A stretch of 64,000 bases of DNA from CAWCAW01 sp963714125 (GTDB lineage: Bacteria; Actinomycetota; Acidimicrobiia; Acidimicrobiales; UBA8190): contig OY970234.1 of assembly GCA_963714125.1 (NCBI GenBank), positions 992,001 through 1,056,000 on the forward strand, given 5' to 3'. The position numbers and the translations under genes are program-made. A model generated the notes under the pieces. It searched no databases. It saw only the letters and a program-made list of their open reading frames with translations, and was not told the DNA's origin. This document shows, piece by piece, positions 59,267 to 64,000 of this stretch (position 1 is its first letter; each line of letters starts with the position of its first letter).

Positions 59267-61018
59267 TCAGTGGCCGGATTGACCGCCGCCGAAGGGGGAC
59301 TGACTGCCCCCATATCCGCCGCGCGAACCGCCAGCCCCGCCGTCGGATCGACCGGCTCCACTAGAGGTGACGCTCGGCGGTCCACCGAAGTGCACACTGG
59401 GAGTCGGCACGTTGTGGCCGGACACCTGGGTCCCACTTCCATAGCCGGACCCGGGGCCATTGCCCCAGCCGCCGCCGGTCGCCCCGATGACTACTTGGGA
59501 AGCCGTGACTTCGCTTCCGGGGCCCGACGTCCCGAACACCGTGATAGGTGTCGTGCTGGGCAGTCCCGCCACCGTCTGCAAGGTGGGGTCCGAAGTGGAT
59601 CCATCGCGATAGGTGGTGGTGCCGGTGACAAGCACGGTGGTCGTGCTGCCGTTGTGCTGGGCGACAACGATCAGATCCGTCGTCGTGGTGACCGACTGCA
59701 CTGTCCCCGTCACGATCACGTGGTTCGTGCTGCTCCCAGTGCTGGAACCCGGGAAGGATTTCGGCGGCCACGTCGGACTCGGGTTGGAGCTGGTGCTGGA
59801 GCTGGTCACCACCGGGCACGTGTACGAAGTCTTCTGCCACAGCTCCCAGTTGCTTGAGTTGAACGCCGGGAACGTGAATACGTCGACGAACTGGGCATCG
59901 AGTGACACGCCGTCGGCGTCGACGCTGCCAAAGGCGGCCACGTGTTTGCCGGTGAGGGTGGACAATGTCGCCGTCGACGGGGAGTAGACGGTGCCGGCCC
60001 CGACATTGATGGTCCGGTAGAAGCCTTGGTGATCGGCGATCACGAACGAGGTCGTTCCGGTCGAAATGACGGTGCCATCGAGCTGGTTCAAGAAGATGAC
60101 GACTCGACTCGCGGTGGCGGGCGACGAACCTGATACGAGGCTTACGGCCACGTGCTCGCCTGCGGCCACGCCGGCCGGTGGGGTCGTCGTTCCGGTCTCA
60201 AAGTACTTCGTCGAGCCATTGACGGTGATGGTCTGCGTCGTACCGCCCGTCTCGTCCACCGTAAAGGTGGGCGTCGTGGTACCTGCGGCAACAACTCCGA
60301 CGACTATGTGGCCGTTGCCGAACGGTCCGGTGGGTCCACCGGACGAAGCGGGGCGCACGCGGATGACCAATGCATCGAGGGTCACATTGTCCGAAGCGAT
60401 CACGCCGTAGGCGGTGATGTTTTCGCCTAGGGAAATGGTGGCCCCGCTCGGGGTATAGGTGGTCGCACTCGACACGTCGATGGTGTGTTCAAAGCCTTGA
60501 CCATCGGTGACGACGAAGGGCGAGGTGCTCGAAACGACCCCAGAGACCTGCGTAAAGAGAATCGTTACTGACTTCGCTGTCAGAGTCGAGCCGGAAATGA
60601 GGGTGACGATCACGTGCTCACCGGCGCTCAAGCCGGTTTGCGTCACGCCTGTACCCGGTGCGAAGTAGGTCGTCGTGCTTGACGTGGTGATCGTCTGCGC
60701 CGTGGAGCACCCCGGGATGTTCAAGGTGAAACTGGTAGAACTCGGAGTGCCCGACACCGTGCCTTTGACGGTGGGGCCGTGCCCGAAGCCTCGCAAGCCG
60801 CCAGAATGGCGTGGCTGGTTGCCCGGCCCCCATTTGGACGCCGCGTTCGAACTCGAGCTCGAGGACGAAGAGAACGTGAAGTGTCCAGGACCGTGGCCGG
60901 TGCCTTGGGCGGCGGCGATACCGGTGGATCCTGCAACCATGGCTATGACCAACGAAGCCACAAAAACGCTGCCTGTCACGGCTTTCTTCCAACTTGACAT
61001 CGGTGTTGTGCTCAGCAC
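59267..61018 (-). CDS. Secreted protein with repeated DUF5666-type domains
   Basis: The 583-residue protein has a signal peptide (AVTGSVFVASLVIAMVAGS, cleaved near IAAAQG) and a Ser/Gly-rich linker. Four or so small beta-barrel-like units follow, each with a GTV/GVV start and a (F)VV(T/A)D.QG strand (VTDGQGFEHTIDVSSAT, IADHQGFYRTINVGAGT), as in DUF5666. A Gly/Ser-rich tail of about 80 residues ends it. GTG 61018 has GAGGAG 9 bases upstream. It is divergent from an ECF sigma factor, a common arrangement for DUF5666-type proteins, and may be under its control; this is inferred. Confidence 0.75.
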   Translation of the reverse strand: MLSTTPMSSWKKAVTGSVFVASLVIAMVAGSTGIAAAQGTGHGPGHFTFSSSSSSSSNAASKWGPGNQPRHSGGLRGFGHGPTVKGTVSGTPSSTSFTLNIPGCSTAQTITTSSTTTYFAPGTGVTQTGLSAGEHVIVTLISGSTLTAKSVTILFTQVSGVVSSTSPFVVTDGQGFEHTIDVSSATTYTPSGATISLGENITAYGVIASDNVTLDALVIRVRPASSGGPTGPFGNGHIVVGVVAAGTTTPTFTVDETGGTTQTITVNGSTKYFETGTTTPPAGVAAGEHVAVSLVSGSSPATASRVVIFLNQLDGTVISTGTTSFVIADHQGFYRTINVGAGTVYSPSTATLSTLTGKHVAAFGSVDADGVSLDAQFVDVFTFPAFNSSNWELWQKTSYTCPVVTSSSTSSNPSPTWPPKSFPGSSTGSSTNHVIVTGTVQSVTTTTDLIVVAQHNGSTTTVLVTGTTTYRDGSTSDPTLQTVAGLPSTTPITVFGTSGPGSEVTASQVVIGATGGGWGNGPGSGYGSGTQVSGHNVPTPSVHFGGPPSVTSSGAGRSDGGAGGSRGGYGGSQSPFGGGQSGH

Positions 61019-61161
61019 GGGTTCGCGCTCCTCACGTCGGGGGTACGTTCGTCCACTACATGGGCGCTCGGCGGCGGGCGTTACAGATCTTTCACCATGG
61101 GTCCAGCTTTTGACGCTTTCGGCCGAGATTGTTGTGACACCAGAGTGAGCTGAGCGATGTA

Positions 61162-61731
61162 GTGGGCGATGCCATGGGTGACCAAGAAGACGAGGCGGAT
61201 GTCGTCGAGGCGGCCCGGACAGGCGACGAGGGCGCCTGGGAGCTGCTCTATCGACGCGTCTATCCGCGCCTTCACGCCTATCTCGTGCGGCGCCTCGGGT
61301 TTGCCAATGCCGAGGAAGCCGTGAGCGAAACCATGACGCGCGCCGTAGCGGGCATTGACGGCTTCACCCTGGGGCCGTCGGGTTTCGATGGCTGGGTCTT
61401 CGGGATTGCCCGTCGTGTATCGGCCGACTACTACCGCCGCGCCGATCGGTCGCAACGCCACATGGCGGCGACGGTGATCGCCGGCGGTGCCGCAGGGGTG
61501 GGATCGGAGCCCGGCGAGGATGTCCTTATCGCCGAGGACCATGCCCGCGTGCGTAAGGCCTTCGAGGAATTGAACGGTGACGAGCGCGAGCTACTTGAGC
61601 TGCGCGTTGTCGGCGAGTTGACTGCCGAACAGGCCGCCATCGCCCTGGGCAAGCGCTCCGGCGCCGTTCGTACCGCCCAATCACGCGCCCTGTCTCATCT
61701 GCGCCAAATCCTGGAGCGCGGTGATGACTGA
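61162..61731 (+). CDS. ECF-type RNA polymerase sigma factor
   Basis: The 189-residue sigma-70 family factor has region 2 (LLYRRVYPRLHAYLVRRLG ... EEAVSETMTRAV) and region 4 (ELLELRVVGELTAEQAAIAL and RSGAVRTAQSRALSHLRQ), with no region 3, as in ECF sigmas. It would direct RNA polymerase to a small regulon when its anti-sigma releases it. GTG 61162 or ATG 61174 are both possible starts. The 3' end overlaps the membrane protein gene by 8 bp, the usual sigma/anti-sigma arrangement. The divergent DUF5666-type gene is a likely target. Confidence 0.93.
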   Translation: MGDAMGDQEDEADVVEAARTGDEGAWELLYRRVYPRLHAYLVRRLGFANAEEAVSETMTRAVAGIDGFTLGPSGFDGWVFGIARRVSADYYRRADRSQRHMAATVIAGGAAGVGSEPGEDVLIAEDHARVRKAFEELNGDERELLELRVVGELTAEQAAIALGKRSGAVRTAQSRALSHLRQILERGDD

Positions 61732-62644
61732 GCCTGCCACCATGCCCATGTCGGACGAGGACATTCTCGACCTTCTGGCCTCCTCGTTCGCAGTTCCCAA
61801 CCTGGAGCCCACCTACGAGTCCCTTCGTGACGTACGCCTCCTGGCCGTCCGCAAGCAGACTGGCGAACTGCGCCGGCGCCGCGCTCCGGTGGTGGTGACT
61901 TGGCGCCGCCGATTTGTGGTGGTTGGCGCAATCGTCGCCACGGCCGTCGTGGGCACGGGCACCGCCTTCGCGGCAGGTGCTCCCGTTCCCGAGCCGTTGC
62001 GTGCCCTCGCTGTTGCGGTCGGTTTGCCAGTAACCCCACCAGCCGTGGTGAGTGTGCAAAACGACACGAGCACCCTGCAGGGCGATTTGGCACCGAAGTC
62101 CACCAGCACTGTCACAAATACCGCTCGCGCCGCTCAAGTGTTGGCGGGAGCGCTCGGGAAGCTCAACCCTCCCGATCGCGCCAAAGTCGAGCCTCAATCA
62201 CAACGAGTACTTCAGGCCGCCTGTCATGCGCTGCTCGGTGGGTCCGCCGCTTCGCACTCGTCGTTTGAGCCCACGGTCGGGTCTGCAATTCCAGAACTCT
62301 GCATGCACAATTCGCCAAGCGTGCCGACTGGATCGCCCGGATCATTCCCGACGGGACGAAGTGTCGGGGGCGGGGGGACTGGCATCGGCGGAGTTACCGG
62401 CGGCACCGGCTTCACCCACACGCGCAGCTCGGTGCCGGGCACTGTGGTTGGTGGTCACAACGGTTCGGGAACCAGCTCCGGCAGCACGCGGCCGACCTCC
62501 CATGGAGGGCCTCCTTCGTACGGCGGTTCCGGCTCATGGTCTGAAGGTGGCCCCGACTCAGGCTCATCCGCCGGCAGTCTCGGTTCTGTTCCCGGATCCT
62601 TCCGCCTCCCTGGTGGCAACGAAGGCGAGAGCTCCGGCTACTGA
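61724..62644 (+). CDS. Putative membrane anti-sigma factor with Gly/Ser-rich ectodomain
   Basis: The product is about 306 residues. A cytoplasmic N-terminus (about 1-60, SDEDILDLLASSF ... LRRRRA) precedes a single membrane helix (VVVGAIVATAVVGTGTAFAA). An extracellular part follows with two or three Cys (QAACHALL, ELCMHN) and then a long Gly/Ser/Thr-rich tail. Overlap with the ECF sigma gene (ATGACTGA) and a GGAG site 7 bases before ATG 61724 indicate coupling. No ZAS zinc motif is visible, so assignment as anti-sigma rests on location and topology. The low-complexity tail suggests cell-wall contact or sensing. Confidence 0.7.
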   Translation: MTEPATMPMSDEDILDLLASSFAVPNLEPTYESLRDVRLLAVRKQTGELRRRRAPVVVTWRRRFVVVGAIVATAVVGTGTAFAAGAPVPEPLRALAVAVGLPVTPPAVVSVQNDTSTLQGDLAPKSTSTVTNTARAAQVLAGALGKLNPPDRAKVEPQSQRVLQAACHALLGGSAASHSSFEPTVGSAIPELCMHNSPSVPTGSPGSFPTGRSVGGGGTGIGGVTGGTGFTHTRSSVPGTVVGGHNGSGTSSGSTRPTSHGGPPSYGGSGSWSEGGPDSGSSAGSLGSVPGSFRLPGGNEGESSGY

Positions 62645-62646
62645 CC

Positions 62647-62690
62647 GAAGCCGCGGAGAACGTCGCGTTCTCAATCAGCTCATCGGCTTC
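62647..62690 (+). terminator. Possible hairpin 3' of the anti-sigma gene
   Basis: GAAGCCG (62647-62653) pairs with CGGCTTC (62684-62690), enclosing a second stem GAGAACG/CGTTCTC (62656-62672), followed by TTATC. It begins 2 bp after the stop codon. The T tract is poor, so this is a tentative terminator. Confidence 0.4.
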
Positions 62691-62920
62691 TTATCGTGAC
62701 GGATCTGCTACCGAGTGACGCCGTTCCAAGCGTCCGCGGACAGCGCCGACCCGCATCTATGTCTCCCTATTACGCGTGCCCAGCGTTGCGTACTTGGTGG
62801 GAAATAACCACGGAGAGTTGTTAAATAGTCACTGGTTGTGGTTATTCGCGTCGTGTCATAAGAGGAGGGGCCCGATCACCGGCTCATCGGAACCTTGAAC
62901 GACAGGCGGAGGACTTTGTG

Positions 62921-64000
62921 ATGGCATCTCGTCGACGTGAGCGCAAAGGCGGACGTTACACACCACCGAAGCGTCGAATTGTCGCAACAGCTTTTGGGGC
63001 AACCGCTATGGCCATGTCGAGCGGCGGCTACCTCTTGGGTACTGCCGGCACCGCGTCGGCAGATCCCATTTCGAGTGCTCAACACGAATTCTTCCCGCCC
63101 TTCGGGGGCGATCATTGCTTCATTTTCTGCGGACCTCACGGGCCTCAAGGAGCGCAGGGCGCGGTGGGGCCGCAAGGGAACGCCGGTCCGCAAGGTCAGG
63201 TGGGTGCCCAAGGTTCAACCGGTGCCCAGGGAACTCTTGGTCCTCAAGGCCAATCGGGACCCCAAGGCGCAACTGGTGCCGCGGGTTCGTCGAGCCCAGG
63301 AGCACAAGGATCGACTGGATCTCAGGGCTATACGGGAGCACAAGGATCGACTGGATCTCAGGGCTCCAACGGCTCTCAGGGCGACGCCGGCGTACAGGGC
63401 TACACCGGCACGACAGGTGCTCAAGGTGCAACGGGCAGCCAGGGCTTTGCGGGCGTCGGCACTCAAGGTCTGACAGGAGCGCAAGGTGCAACCGGCGCTC
63501 AGGGCTACACCGGAGCATCGGGTTCGCAAGGCGCGTCTGGGGCGCAGGGTTATGCCGGCGTCAACGGTTCGACCGGGTCTCAGGGCTACAGCGGTGCGAG
63601 TGGCTCGCAAGGTGCATCCGGCGCTCAGGGATATTCGGGTACGCAGGGCGTAAGTGGGAGCCAAGGTGCCTCAGGTGCACAGGGATACTCCGGTGTCCAG
63701 GGTGCAACGGGTGCGCAGGGCGGAACCGGATCGCAGGGTTACCTCGGCGTCCAAGGATTGACCGGGGCCCAAGGTGCAACCGGGTCTCAAGGTGCAACCG
63801 GGTCTCAAGGTGCAACCGGGTCAACCGGCGCCCAGGGCTACACCGGAGAATCGGGTTCGCAAGGCGCGTCTGGGGCGCAAGGTTATGCCGGCGTCAACGG
63901 TTCCACCGGGTCTCAGGGCTACAGCGGTGCGAGTGGCTCGCAAGGTGCATCCGGCTCGCAAGGCATCGTTGGGACACAAGGCCTGACAGGAGCGCAAGGT
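62921..64000 (+). CDS. Second collagen-like Gly-X-Y protein, 3'-truncated by window edge
   Basis: 360 codons are visible and the frame is open to the last base. The N-terminus (ASRRRERKGGRYTPPKRR, then a hydrophobic VATAFGATAMAMSSGG) matches the first collagen-like protein, with the shared core RKGGRYTPxKR. A short spacer with two Cys (HCFIFCGPHG) precedes Gly-X-Y triplets from about residue 73. Triplets favour Gln, Ala, Ser, Thr and Tyr (GAQ, GSQ, GYT, GYS). Two small register breaks are seen, near SSSPG and near FAGVG. ATG 62921 has GGAGG 8 bases upstream in the GGCGGAGGACT context shared with the first gene. The protein probably forms an extracellular trimeric filament. Confidence 0.9.
   Translation, partial: MASRRRERKGGRYTPPKRRIVATAFGATAMAMSSGGYLLGTAGTASADPISSAQHEFFPPFGGDHCFIFCGPHGPQGAQGAVGPQGNAGPQGQVGAQGSTGAQGTLGPQGQSGPQGATGAAGSSSPGAQGSTGSQGYTGAQGSTGSQGSNGSQGDAGVQGYTGTTGAQGATGSQGFAGVGTQGLTGAQGATGAQGYTGASGSQGASGAQGYAGVNGSTGSQGYSGASGSQGASGAQGYSGTQGVSGSQGASGAQGYSGVQGATGAQGGTGSQGYLGVQGLTGAQGATGSQGATGSQGATGSTGAQGYTGESGSQGASGAQGYAGVNGSTGSQGYSGASGSQGASGSQGIVGTQGLTGAQG

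Noticed and set aside
1..64000. tRNA, rRNA or complete insertion sequence
   Set aside because: I found no tRNA-like cloverleaf, no rRNA segment and no intact transposase; only the istB fragment at 19.4-19.7 kb.

Overview
The window is high-GC DNA with GTG starts, Shine-Dalgarno sites, actinobacterial-type lipoproteins and an LAFTG sorting-like motif. It most resembles a Gram-positive actinobacterium, perhaps Acidimicrobiia; this placement is inferred from gene style and not from a marker gene. I saw no rRNA, tRNA, CRISPR array or intact mobile element. One decayed IS21 istB remnant is present.

Region 1 (1-4.4 kb) holds the 3' part of an ABC importer ATPase, a small lipoprotein, a secreted LecA/PA-IL-like protein with a Thr-rich stalk and LAFTG tail, and a stand-alone beta-ketoacyl-ACP synthase followed by a small ORF. 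Region 2 (4.4-11.3 kb) is signalling: a PAS-GGDEF-EAL protein preceded by a possible structured leader, a large hybrid histidine kinase and an OmpR-type regulator. Region 3 (11.5-25 kb) is a type IV pilus locus in two convergent halves. On the + strand are a receiver-like protein, PilT, two prepilin-like proteins with very large ectodomains, and a PilX-like protein. On the - strand are PilB, PilC and a major pilin. Between the halves lie a DUF429 gene lacking expected Asp residues and the istB remnant. PilB carries MshEN-like N-terminal motifs, so c-di-GMP control is possible.

Region 4 (25-48 kb) is dominated by two giant secreted proteins: a 4,950-residue Ig/DUF11-repeat protein and a 2,555-residue collagen-like Gly-X-Y protein. 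Both carry recent near-identical tandem duplications. Region 5 (48-58.5 kb) looks like a surface-glycan or protein-modification block. It encodes a GT2-methyltransferase fusion, a 2OG-Fe(II)-oxygenase-like protein, a beta-propeller protein, a TPR lipoprotein, two multi-membrane GT-C type glycosyltransferases and two GT2-TPR proteins. Region 6 (58.5-64 kb) holds a small secreted protein, a DUF5666-type secreted protein, an ECF sigma factor overlapping a putative membrane anti-sigma factor, and the start of a second collagen-like gene that runs off the right edge.

Taken together the window reads as a cell-surface and adhesion island: pili with large tip-like minor pilins, c-di-GMP and two-component regulation, giant repeat proteins, collagen-like filaments, and enzymes that could decorate them. 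The functional link between the modification genes and the collagen-like or Ig-repeat proteins is a hypothesis from proximity.
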